41,391 nt of DNA, from the NCBI GenBank assembly GCA_903874275.1, contig CAIQRS010000087.1, positions 1 through 41,391 on the forward strand, written 5' to 3'. This DNA comes from an uncultured Anaeromyxobacter sp. (GTDB lineage: Bacteria; Myxococcota; Myxococcia; Myxococcales; Anaeromyxobacteraceae). Below the pieces are notes generated by a model. It saw nothing but the letters and a program-made list of their open reading frames with translations. It was not told where the DNA came from and searched no databases. This document shows positions 8,474 through 15,603 of this stretch, one piece after another. Both the position numbers and the translations under genes were made by a program. How positions within the stretch are numbered: the first letter of the stretch is position 1; each line of letters begins with the position of its first letter.

Positions 8474-9319
8474 ATGAGCCTCCAGGTGCTCCGCTTCGCC
8501 GCCCTCTTCTACGCCGGGGCGGTCACGGCCTACGTCCTCTACTTCGCGCGACCCCGGCACCTGGGGCTGGCCACGGCGGGACAGTGGCTCCTCGCCATCG
8601 CCTTCCTGGTCCAGGCCGCCGCCATCGGCCTCGGGTGCAAGGAGTACGGCGGGGCCGAGTTCTTCGGCCTGCGGGGCGGGCTGGTGGTCATGACCTGGCT
8701 CGCGGCCGGCGCGTCGCTGGTGGTGCAGCGGCTCTACCGCATCCCGGCCGTCGGGGCGTTCGTCACCCCGCTCATCCTGGTGGTCCTGCTCCCCACGCTC
8801 TTCCTCGTGAAGAAGGACTTCCCCTCCGTCCTGCCCCCGGAGGTGCTGCGTCCCATGGTCACGATCCACATCGTGACGGCGCTGCTCGGGGTGGCCCTCT
8901 TCGCCATCGCGGCGCTGGTGGCGGTCATGTACCTCCTCCAGGAGCGGGAGGTGAAGGGCAAGCGCTTCGGCGCGCTCTTCTCGCGCCTGCCCTCGCTCGC
9001 CGCCCTCGACCAGCTGAACCAGCGGCTGGTGCGCTTCGGCTTCGTGGTCTACACGGTGGCGCTGCTCACCGGGTCGGGCATGGCCAAGGTGGTCTGGAAG
9101 AGCGCCTGGCAGTGGGACCCGCAGCAGGTGAGCTCGCTCGTCATCTGGATCCTCTACGCGGTCATGGTCCAGCTCCGCCACACCGGCTGGCACGGCCGCC
9201 GCTTCGCGCTGCTCACCATCGCCGCCTTCGGGCTGGTGGTCGGGTCCATGGTCACGCTGAACGTCCTGCCCGACGGGACCACCCGCCACGGCGGTGACTA
9301 CTCGGGTGCCCGCAAGTGA
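8474..9319 (+). CDS. CcsA/HemX-like cytochrome c assembly membrane protein
   Basis: A 281-residue polytopic inner-membrane protein with about eight helices, of the family that includes HemX/YpjD and the CcsA core. The segment [19 protein letters not shown] resembles the tryptophan-rich heme-handling WWD loop of cytochrome c assembly proteins, and histidines at membrane edges ([19 protein letters not shown]) could be heme ligands. In many bacteria a HemX-type gene precedes hemA and affects glutamyl-tRNA reductase level; the same order is seen here. Its TGA overlaps the GTG of hemA (GTGA), so the two are coupled. HemX (hemA regulation) and CcsA (heme delivery) roles cannot be separated from sequence. 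Confidence 0.85.
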   Translation: MSLQVLRFAALFYAGAVTAYVLYFARPRHLGLATAGQWLLAIAFLVQAAAIGLGCKEYGGAEFFGLRGGLVVMTWLAAGASLVVQRLYRIPAVGAFVTPLILVVLLPTLFLVKKDFPSVLPPEVLRPMVTIHIVTALLGVALFAIAALVAVMYLLQEREVKGKRFGALFSRLPSLAALDQLNQRLVRFGFVVYTVALLTGSGMAKVVWKSAWQWDPQQVSSLVIWILYAVMVQLRHTGWHGRRFALLTIAAFGLVVGSMVTLNVLPDGTTRHGGDYSGARK

Positions 9320-10641
9320 AGGGTGGCCGCGATCTCCACCTGGTCGGGCTCTCGCACAAGAGCGCCCCGGTCGCCGTGCGCGAGAGGGTGGCGCTCTCCG
9401 GCGACGAGCTCAAGGATGCGCTGGCGGGACTGTCCGCGCGTCCGGGCGTCGGCGAGGTCATGGTGGTCTCCACCTGCAACCGGGTGGAGTGCTACGTCTA
9501 CGGGGAGGCGCGCGAGGAGGCCCGCCACTTCTTCCTGTCGCGCACCCACGAGGCCGACGGGCACCTCTACGAGCGCAGCGGCCGGGAGGCGATCCGCCAC
9601 CTCTTCCGGGTGGCCTCCAGCCTCGACTCCATGGTGGTGGGGGAGCCGCAGATCCTGGGGCAGGTGAAGGAGGCCTACGGGCTGGCCGCCTCGGCCGAGA
9701 CCGCCGGCGCCTACGTCTCCCGCCTCTGCAACCGGGCCTTCGCCACCGCCAAGCGGGTCCGCAGCGAGACCGAGATCGCCCGCGGCGCCGGCAGCGTCTC
9801 GCAGGTGGCGGTCGAGCTGGTCGAGAAGATCTTCGGGAACCTCAAGAACAGGGCGGTGCTGCTGGTGGGGGCGGGCAAGATGGGCGCGCTCTCCGCCAAG
9901 GCGCTGCGCGATCTCGGCGCCGACCGGATCCTGGTCACCAACCGCTCCCCGGAGCGGGCCCGCGCGCTGGCCGCCGAGATCGGCGGGGTGGCCGAGCCCT
10001 GGGAAGGGCTGGTGAGCCTGCTCGCGCTCGCCGACGTGGTCATCGTCTCCACCGGCGCCCCCACCTACGTGATCACCCGGGAGCTGGCCTCCCAGGTCAT
10101 GAAGGCCCGGCGCGGTCGCTCCATCTGCTTCATCGACCTGGCGGTCCCCCGCAACGTGGACCCGGCCGTGGCCGAGCAGGACAACGTCTACTCCTACGAC
10201 ATCGACGACCTCCAGAAGGTGGTCGGACAGACCCACGCCGCCCGCGCCGAGGAGGCCATCCGGGCCGAGGCCATCGTCGAGGCCGAGGTCATGGCCTTCG
10301 CGCAGGAGCGGGAGACGCGCGCCGCGCTCCCGGTGCTGGCCGAGCTGCGCCGCCACGCCGAGCAGATCGCCCGCGCCGAGGCCGAGCGCACCCTCTCCCA
10401 CCTGGGCGGGAAGCTCGACGAGAAGGGGCGCAAGAGCGTCGAGGCCATGGCCCAGGCCATCGTGAACAAGCTCCTCCACGGACCGACCGCGCGGCTCAAG
10501 GAGGCCGCGGCCTCCGGCGACAGCGACCTGCCCGGCGCGGCCGCCGAGCTGTTCGGCGTGGGAGAGGAAGAGAAACCCCGCGCGCGAGGCCGTCCGGAGA
10601 GCGACTCCGGCGCCGCCGCCCACCCGGAGTCCCACCGATGA
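9316..10641 (+). CDS. hemA: Glutamyl-tRNA reductase
   Basis: A 441-residue enzyme performing the first step of the C5 tetrapyrrole route: NADPH-dependent reduction of glutamyl-tRNA(Glu) to glutamate-1-semialdehyde. The N-terminal catalytic domain has [13 protein letters not shown] and the nucleophile cysteine in VVSTCNRVE (C54). The Rossmann NADPH domain has LLVGAGKMG and the substrate loop [11 protein letters not shown], and a C-terminal helical dimerisation domain follows. The last 30 residues are a charged, low-complexity extension beyond the family core. The start is GTG, overlapping the previous stop; the stop overlaps hemC as ATGA. Confidence 0.97.
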   Translation: MKGGRDLHLVGLSHKSAPVAVRERVALSGDELKDALAGLSARPGVGEVMVVSTCNRVECYVYGEAREEARHFFLSRTHEADGHLYERSGREAIRHLFRVASSLDSMVVGEPQILGQVKEAYGLAASAETAGAYVSRLCNRAFATAKRVRSETEIARGAGSVSQVAVELVEKIFGNLKNRAVLLVGAGKMGALSAKALRDLGADRILVTNRSPERARALAAEIGGVAEPWEGLVSLLALADVVIVSTGAPTYVITRELASQVMKARRGRSICFIDLAVPRNVDPAVAEQDNVYSYDIDDLQKVVGQTHAARAEEAIRAEAIVEAEVMAFAQERETRAALPVLAELRRHAEQIARAEAERTLSHLGGKLDEKGRKSVEAMAQAIVNKLLHGPTARLKEAAASGDSDLPGAAAELFGVGEEEKPRARGRPESDSGAAAHPESHR

Positions 10642-11576
10642 TCGTCCGAATCGCCACCCGCCGCAGCGCCCTCGCCAAGTGGCAGGCCCACCACGTCTCC
10701 GCCCTCCTCACCGCGCGTGAACCAGGGCTCGAGGTCCAGCTGCTCGAGCTCATGACCCGCGGCGACCGCATCCTCGACGTCCCGCTGGCCGAGGTCGGGG
10801 GCAAGGGGCTCTTCGTGAAGGAGATCGAGGACGCCCTGCTGCGCGGCGACGCCCAGATCGCCGTCCACTCCATGAAGGACCTGCCGGCGGCCGAGCCGCC
10901 CGGCCTGGTCATCGCCGCAGTCCCGCTCCGCGAGGATCCCCGCGACGCGCTGGTCTCCCACGGCAGGAAGCTCGCCGAGCTCCCCCGCGGGGCCCGGGTC
11001 GGGACCGCAAGCCTGCGCCGCTCGGCCCAGCTCCAGGCCATGCGCCCGGATCTGAAGATCGAGACCATCCGCGGAAACGTGGCCACCCGGCTGCGCAAGA
11101 TCGACGAGGGATTCGACGCGGTGGTGCTGGCCCACGCCGGGCTGCGCCGGCTCGGCCTCACCGACAAGGTGGCGCAGGTCTTCTCCACCGACGAGATGCT
11201 CCCCGCCGTGGCCCAGGGGGCGCTGGCCATCGAGGCCCGGCAGGACGACGCCGAGACCATGCGGCGCCTGGCCCCCCTGGAGGACGCGGCCACGCGGATC
11301 CAGGTCGAGGCCGAGCGCGGATTCCTCCGCAAGCTGCAGGGCGGGTGCCAGGTGCCCATCGCCGGCCACGCCGAGGTGAAGGGCGGCCTGGTCCACCTGC
11401 GCGGCCTCGTCGCCAACCTCGACGGCACGGTCATCATCCGCGGGGAGCGATCCGGCCCGGTGGTGGACGCGGCGCGGGTGGGGCTGGAGCTCGCCGAGGA
11501 GCTCCTCGCCCGCGGCGCCGGAGAGATCCTCGGGAGCATCGAGAAGGGGCCGGGCCTGTCGGCCCCGAACCGGTGA
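10638..11576 (+). CDS. hemC: Porphobilinogen deaminase (hydroxymethylbilane synthase)
   Basis: A 312-residue cytosolic enzyme that polymerises four porphobilinogens into hydroxymethylbilane. Visible motifs are [12 protein letters not shown] at the N-terminus, [18 protein letters not shown] with the catalytic aspartate (D81), [12 protein letters not shown], and the dipyrromethane-cofactor cysteine in [10 protein letters not shown] (C237). Length is standard. The ATG overlaps the hemA stop (ATGA), and the stop overlaps the GTG of hemD (GTGA), so hemA, hemC and hemD form a translationally coupled run. Confidence 0.97.
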   Translation: MIVRIATRRSALAKWQAHHVSALLTAREPGLEVQLLELMTRGDRILDVPLAEVGGKGLFVKEIEDALLRGDAQIAVHSMKDLPAAEPPGLVIAAVPLREDPRDALVSHGRKLAELPRGARVGTASLRRSAQLQAMRPDLKIETIRGNVATRLRKIDEGFDAVVLAHAGLRRLGLTDKVAQVFSTDEMLPAVAQGALAIEARQDDAETMRRLAPLEDAATRIQVEAERGFLRKLQGGCQVPIAGHAEVKGGLVHLRGLVANLDGTVIIRGERSGPVVDAARVGLELAEELLARGAGEILGSIEKGPGLSAPNR

Positions 11577-12358
11577 GCCAGGCCCCACCCAGGCTCGACG
11601 GCCGCCGGGTGGCGGTCACCCGTGGTTCGAGCGGGGAGGATCCGCTGACGCTGCGATTGCGCGAGCTCGGGGCCAAGGTGGTCCACGTCCCGTCCATCGC
11701 CGTCGGCCCTCCCGAATCCTGGGACGAGTTCGACGCCGCCCTGCACGACCTCGAGCAGTACGACTGGATCGCCTTCGCCAGCGCCACCGCGGTGGACGCG
11801 ACCCTCTCGCGCATCGTCGTGCTGGGGCTGCCCCCACCACCGGTGGGGACGCGCCTCGCCGCCGTCGGGAAGGCCACCGCCCAGCACCTCCACGACCGGC
11901 TGCGCGAGCCCGACCTGGTCCCGGAGCAGGCCACCGGCGCGGCGCTGGCCGAGGCCATGGCCCCCTTCGTGCGCGGGCGGCGCGTGCTCCTTCCCCGGGC
12001 CGCCGAAGGGCGCCGGGAGCTCGCCGATGGGCTCGCGGCCGCGGGCGCCGACGTGGTCGCGGCCACCTGCTACCGCACGGTGCCGGCCCCGGCCTACGCG
12101 GTGGCGCGGCTGGCCGATGCCATCCTGGACGGGCGAATCGACGCGGTGACCTTCGCCTCCCCCTCGGCCGTGAAGAGCGTGGTCGCGGCGCTGGGGCCGC
12201 GGGCGGCGCTCCTCGAGCACTGTGTGCTCGCGGCCATCGGACCGACCACCGCGGCGGCGCTCCTGGAGTGCGGACTGCGGGTGGCGGTGACGCCGGAGAT
12301 CTCGACCGCGCCGGCCCTGGCCGACGCCCTGGCACGCCACCTCGGGCCGAAGACCTAG
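11573..12358 (+). CDS. hemD: Uroporphyrinogen-III synthase
   Basis: A 261-residue protein closing hydroxymethylbilane to uroporphyrinogen III with inversion of ring D. This family diverges strongly, but the two-lobed pattern is present: RRVAVTRGSSGEDPLTLRLRELGA at the start (broken here by family-typical gaps), DWIAFASATAVDA, RVLLPRAAEGRRELADGL, CYRTVPAP, and near the end FASPSAVKS and IGPTTAAALLECG. The GTG start at 11573 is set by the 4-base overlap with hemC. It converges on truD; the palindrome CTAG at 12355-12358 supplies both stop codons, so no separate terminator exists between them. Confidence 0.93.
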   Translation: MSQAPPRLDGRRVAVTRGSSGEDPLTLRLRELGAKVVHVPSIAVGPPESWDEFDAALHDLEQYDWIAFASATAVDATLSRIVVLGLPPPPVGTRLAAVGKATAQHLHDRLREPDLVPEQATGAALAEAMAPFVRGRRVLLPRAAEGRRELADGLAAAGADVVAATCYRTVPAPAYAVARLADAILDGRIDAVTFASPSAVKSVVAALGPRAALLEHCVLAAIGPTTAAALLECGLRVAVTPEISTAPALADALARHLGPKT

Positions 12359-13674
12359 GTCGGCTTCTTCTTCCGCGCCTCGCGGCGGGCCCGCTTGGCC
12401 GCCAGGAAGCCGGTGCGGCGCCGCTCCTCGACCTTCTCCTTCTGCGTGGGCACGGGGCGCGCCACCGGGGGGGCCTTCCGCTCCGGCTCGCGCTTCGCCC
12501 CGGGCTGGAGCGTCCACCAGAAGAGCCGCTTCACCACCAGCGTGGCGTAGGCTCCGGGGGGGAGGGTGAAGGCCAGGTTCACCCGCAGGCGACCGCGGTT
12601 CAGCTCGTCCTTGCGCGCCTCGCCCACCACCAGCTTCCCGGGGTGGACCAGGAGCGGCCGCTCCTCGTGGTCGAAGTGGATCTGCGGGGCGTCCTCCACG
12701 CGCAGGTCGGCGAGGGTCTGGTTCTCCCGCTCCAGCACCGAGAGTGCCGCCCGCTCCACGCGCGGATCCTCGAACCTGCTCCCGGGGGCGAGCAGGGGGA
12801 AGGTGCGGCCGCGCAGCGCGTGGGCCAGCTCCCGGTCGAGCTCCCGCGGGAAGAGCAGCGTGCCGGCCTGGTAGCGGATGGAGACCAGGCGGGCCACGCC
12901 CACCACGTCGCGCAGGTAGGCCTTCACCCCCTCGTTCCAGAGCCAGCTCTGGTAGGCGAAGACTTGAAGACCGCGCCAGCGCGGCTCGGTGCGCAGGAAG
13001 GCGCCCAGGAAGTCCTCGGGGTGCTTGCGGAGGTAGCGCACCACCATGTCGTAGCGCTCGGCGCCGGGGTGGGGGTTGTGCAGGTCCCACTTGCCCCAGT
13101 TCTCCTTCCAGAACTGCTTCACCTTGGCGTCGGTGGTGCGGTCCAGCTCGCTGGGGCGCGCCAGGAAGTTCTTGAGCGCGATCTCGTGCTCGCCCCGCAT
13201 CAGATCCTTCACCAGGAATCCCTGGCCGTGCTTCAGGGAGCCGAAGCGCTGGGAGTCGAAGTAGTCGATCACCCCGATGCGCCGAACTTCCGCCATGGAG
13301 GCGGTCAGCCGGGCCACGTCGTCCTCGGAGAGGTCGCGGACGGTGACGGCGAAGCGGTTCGAGGTGGTGTTGGCGGCGGAGAGTGGCTCGGCGGTGCGCC
13401 CCAGCAGCTTGAGCCGGAGGTCCGGCTCCTGGAGGTCCACCTCGGTGCCGCGCACGGCCACGAGCTGGGTGGTCCGCCCCTGCTTGTCCTTCAACCCGCA
13501 GTAGCTCACGTCGGCCGACTGGACCCGCGCCGCCGCGCGCAGCCGCTCCACCGCCTCGAAGGTGGAGAGCTTCTGCTTGTCCATGAGGTAGACGAACCAC
13601 TGCCCGCGCGGGTCGGGGTCGAACCGCCACGACTCGGTGACGGAGAAATCCTCGGGGAGTTGCTTGAGTTTCAT
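12355..13674 (-). CDS. truD: tRNA pseudouridine(13) synthase TruD
   Basis: A 439-residue cytosolic RNA-modifying enzyme, TruD/Pus7 family, which isomerises U13 of certain tRNAs. The catalytic aspartate lies in the family motif SYCGLKDKQG (D63). NRFAVTVRDL and the later YQSWLWNEGVKAYL are also typical, and the TRUD insertion domain lies between them. It is longer than the E. coli enzyme (349 residues); the excess is mainly a C-terminal tail of about 50 residues, strongly basic (EERRR, AAKRARREARKKK), likely to bind RNA. The ATG at 13674 has GAGG upstream. A small unknown gene lies 24 bases upstream on the same strand, so the two may be co-transcribed. Confidence 0.92.
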   Translation of the reverse strand: MKLKQLPEDFSVTESWRFDPDPRGQWFVYLMDKQKLSTFEAVERLRAAARVQSADVSYCGLKDKQGRTTQLVAVRGTEVDLQEPDLRLKLLGRTAEPLSAANTTSNRFAVTVRDLSEDDVARLTASMAEVRRIGVIDYFDSQRFGSLKHGQGFLVKDLMRGEHEIALKNFLARPSELDRTTDAKVKQFWKENWGKWDLHNPHPGAERYDMVVRYLRKHPEDFLGAFLRTEPRWRGLQVFAYQSWLWNEGVKAYLRDVVGVARLVSIRYQAGTLLFPRELDRELAHALRGRTFPLLAPGSRFEDPRVERAALSVLERENQTLADLRVEDAPQIHFDHEERPLLVHPGKLVVGEARKDELNRGRLRVNLAFTLPPGAYATLVVKRLFWWTLQPGAKREPERKAPPVARPVPTQKEKVEERRRTGFLAAKRARREARKKKPT

Positions 13675-13698
13675 GGCGCCTCGGTCGGGCGCCTCGAC

Positions 13699-13887
13699 TC
13701 AGGCGGCCTTCCGGTAGAAAAGTACGATGACCAGGCAGTGAAACTCGTTGTCGCTCGACTGGGAAACGACACGGTCCACGATCTCGAGGTCGGCGTTGGC
13801 CTGGAGCCACCGTGTGATGGACTCCCCCAGCTCCTCGCGCTCCTTGGCCTTGGTGGCCGAGAAGACCTTCACACCGGTGAACCGCAT
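13699..13887 (-). CDS. Small conserved-looking protein of 62 residues
   Basis: Not recognised as a named family. The 62-residue product begins MRFTGVKVFSATKAKEREEL and ends with a hydrophobic beta-like strand (FHCLVIVLFYRK). The predicted pattern is beta, then amphipathic helix (residues 14-31, many Glu/Arg), then beta-turn-beta, compatible with a tiny alpha/beta fold, possibly forming an oligomer. GAGGTG lies upstream of the ATG at 13887, and a candidate promoter with a perfect -35 is found further upstream. Being 24 bases before truD on the same strand, it may share that transcript; no functional link is shown. Confidence 0.65.
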   Translation of the reverse strand: MRFTGVKVFSATKAKEREELGESITRWLQANADLEIVDRVVSQSSDNEFHCLVIVLFYRKAA

Positions 13888-13943
13888 CGCGCGCACCTCG
13901 CTCACGCCGCACCCACGTCCAGCGCGTGACCCACTCCTTCGAT

Positions 13944-13973
13944 ATCTTTGCCTGACCCGAAGGCGGGTGTCAA
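13944..13973 (-). promoter_or_regulatory. Candidate promoter of the small gene and truD
   Basis: On the minus strand, a perfect -35 TTGACA (13973-13968) is followed after 18 bases by AAAGAT (13949-13944), which matches the -10 at three positions. Inside the spacer is a short inverted repeat, ACCCG-AAGG-CGGGT (13955-13968 on the plus strand), which could be an operator half-site pair. The leader to the ATG at 13887 would be about 50 bases. Confidence 0.4.
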
Positions 13974-14020
13974 ACCTCCAATGCCGCCAACCCGTCGATA
14001 TCGCGGTCGATTTCGTCTCG

Positions 14021-14050
14021 TTGAACCGTCCGGGATCCGCGTGGTATTCC
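14021..14050 (+). promoter_or_regulatory. Candidate leaderless promoter of the PHP gene
   Basis: TTGAAC at 14021-14026 and TATTCC at 14045-14050 are spaced by 18 bases. The -10 box ends eight bases before the ATG at 14059, and no Shine-Dalgarno sequence is present, so transcription would start at or next to the start codon. Confidence 0.45.
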
Positions 14051-14058
14051 GGGCACCC

Positions 14059-14829
14059 ATGCTCATCGACCTGCACGTCCACAGCCGGCACACGCCGGGC
14101 TGTTCCCTCTCGCCCCTCGACGTGGTCCGCCGGGCCAGGGAGGCGGGGCTCGACGGCGTGGTGTTCACGGACCTGAACACCATGGACGGGCTCGTCGAGA
14201 TCCGCGAGGCGGGCAAGGCGGAGGGATTCCTGGCCCTCTGCGGCGTGGAGATCGCCACCGACCGCGGCCACTACCTGGCCTACTTCCCCGATCCGGAACG
14301 CGCGCCCGCGCCTCCTCAGATTTTCGGGACGCCCCCCTGGCCAGTCCAGGAGGTCATCTCCAAGGTGATCGCGATGGGGGGCGCGGTGGTGGCCGCCCAC
14401 CCGTACGACCGGTCGATCGAGCGCCCGGGAGGCGACGTGCTCTTCAGCCTGGAGGGGATCTCGGCCGTCGAGGGGCTCGACGCGCGGCGCAAGGCGGCCG
14501 TGAACGACCTGGCCGTCGAGGCGGCCGATCACATGGGGCTGCCCTGCGTGGGAGGCTCCGGCGCGAAGGACTCGCTCGCCGAGATCGGAAAGGCCGCCAC
14601 GCTCTTCCGCGACCCGGTGCGGAGCGAGGCCGACCTCGTGGCCCAGATCAAGGCCGGTACCGTCTTCAGCGTGGCCATGGGCGTGACGCCCGGGCCGCCC
14701 GAGGTGCGGTCACCCCGCGGGCCGGGGGACCGGCGCGGTGATCGGGGCGGGGACCGCGGGGGAGACCGTGGCGGCAGGGACCGGGGGCGCGGCCGCGGCG
14801 ACTCGCGCGGACCCCGGCGGGATCGCTAG
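14059..14829 (+). CDS. PHP-domain metal-dependent phosphoesterase with Arg/Gly-rich tail
   Basis: A 256-residue soluble protein. The PHP fold is marked by the N-terminal metal ligands LIDLHVHSRHTPGCS (H6, H8), then FTDLN, GVEIATDRGHYL (E64, H71) and VVAAHPYDR. This group contains phosphoesterases and nucleases acting on small phosphorylated compounds or nucleic acids; the substrate here is unknown. The unusual part is the last 40 residues (about 217-256), almost entirely Arg, Gly and Asp in repeating RGD/RGG units, resembling RNA-binding RGG tails. The ATG at 14059 starts directly at the PHP motif and fits a leaderless promoter; an in-frame GTG 18 bases upstream is an alternative. Confidence 0.85.
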   Translation: MLIDLHVHSRHTPGCSLSPLDVVRRAREAGLDGVVFTDLNTMDGLVEIREAGKAEGFLALCGVEIATDRGHYLAYFPDPERAPAPPQIFGTPPWPVQEVISKVIAMGGAVVAAHPYDRSIERPGGDVLFSLEGISAVEGLDARRKAAVNDLAVEAADHMGLPCVGGSGAKDSLAEIGKAATLFRDPVRSEADLVAQIKAGTVFSVAMGVTPGPPEVRSPRGPGDRRGDRGGDRGGDRGGRDRGRGRGDSRGPRRDR

Positions 14830-14842
14830 CCGGACGGCGCTC

Positions 14843-15556
14843 TCAGTTTCCCTTCGGCTTTCCCTTCCCGGAGTCGAGCCGGACCAGCCGGTCGTCCTGG
14901 AAGACCGCCTTGCGGGTGCTGTTGGTCCAGTGCCATTCCTCGGTCCTGGCCGGCCGATCCATCACGATGCGGTCGGGGTAGCCCCAGGCCATGGCCACGG
15001 CCTCGCGGGTCATCCCCTCCACGAGCGCCTTCTCCCGGATGGCATCCCGGACCGACTCCGGGAGCGCCGCGTAGATCGCGGTCGGGTCGTCCGGGGTGAG
15101 CACCCGCCCGACCTCGGCGAGGACGTCGGAGGCGCTGGTGCTCTCGGTGGCGAGGACCAGCACCGCCGGCTTCGCGACCCCCTCCACCGTGGCGAGCAGC
15201 CAGGGGTTGTAACGGGGCGTGGTGAGGGGGCGGCTCCAGGCGATGGTCCCGGTGGGGAACTGGACCCCGTCCACGAAGACCGGCGTGCCCGGCGGCAGGA
15301 TGCGCGTCGCCGGGGGCGGCGTGATGGACGTGCCGTCGGGAGACTCGAGGACCTGGAGCTCCCCGACGGGCCGGTCGGAGAGGAGCACCCGCGAGCCATC
15401 GCCGAAGAAGGGGGCCACGTACACGGCGACCCGGAGGTAGCGGGGCTGGCGGGCCAGCGAGCGGACCACCGTCTCGCGACCCTCCGGGGGCAGCTGGGAT
15501 GGAGGCACGCAGGCCTGGAGCAGGGCGAGAGCGGCCACGACGGCAAGACGGCGCAT
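14843..15556 (-). CDS. Lipoprotein with BamE/SmpA-like C-terminal motif
   Basis: A 237-residue exported lipoprotein. The signal peptide ends in the lipobox LLQAC, giving lipidation at C16. The mature protein has a beta-rich middle part (YLRVAVYVAPFF, GTPVFVDGVQFPTG) that is not recognised, and near the C-terminus EGMTREAVAMAWGYPDRI followed by EEWHW. The G-M-T-x-x-x-V-x-x-x-x-G-x-P pattern is typical of the BamE/SmpA/OmlA fold of outer-membrane-associated lipoproteins. Position +2 of the mature protein is valine, not an inner-membrane retention aspartate, which suggests the outer membrane. It lies 47 bases from the divergent nrdJ and converges on the PHP gene. Confidence 0.8.
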   Translation of the reverse strand: MRRLAVVAALALLQACVPPSQLPPEGRETVVRSLARQPRYLRVAVYVAPFFGDGSRVLLSDRPVGELQVLESPDGTSITPPPATRILPPGTPVFVDGVQFPTGTIAWSRPLTTPRYNPWLLATVEGVAKPAVLVLATESTSASDVLAEVGRVLTPDDPTAIYAALPESVRDAIREKALVEGMTREAVAMAWGYPDRIVMDRPARTEEWHWTNSTRKAVFQDDRLVRLDSGKGKPKGN

Positions 15557-15591
15557 GTGCCATCTCTACCGCATCGGGTCCGTGGCGGCAC

Positions 15592-15597
15592 TAGACT
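15592..15597 (+). promoter_or_regulatory. Candidate -10 box of nrdJ, leaderless position
   Basis: TAGACT lies six bases before the ATG of nrdJ, which has no Shine-Dalgarno sequence. No good -35 is visible at normal spacing, so this is weak by itself; it is listed because it repeats a pattern found at other genes here. Confidence 0.3.
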
Positions 15598-15603
15598 CAT
15601 CCC

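Noticed and set aside
10496-13912. Open reading frame of over 1100 codons on the minus strand across hemC, hemD and truD
   Set aside because: High GC keeps stop codons out of antisense frames. The translation is Arg/Gly/Pro-rich and low in complexity, and the region is fully explained by hemC, hemD and truD, which have family motifs.
15557-15603. Cobalamin riboswitch for the B12-dependent nrdJ
   Set aside because: Only 47 bases lie between the divergent starts, far too few for a B12 riboswitch, and no B12-box sequence is visible.
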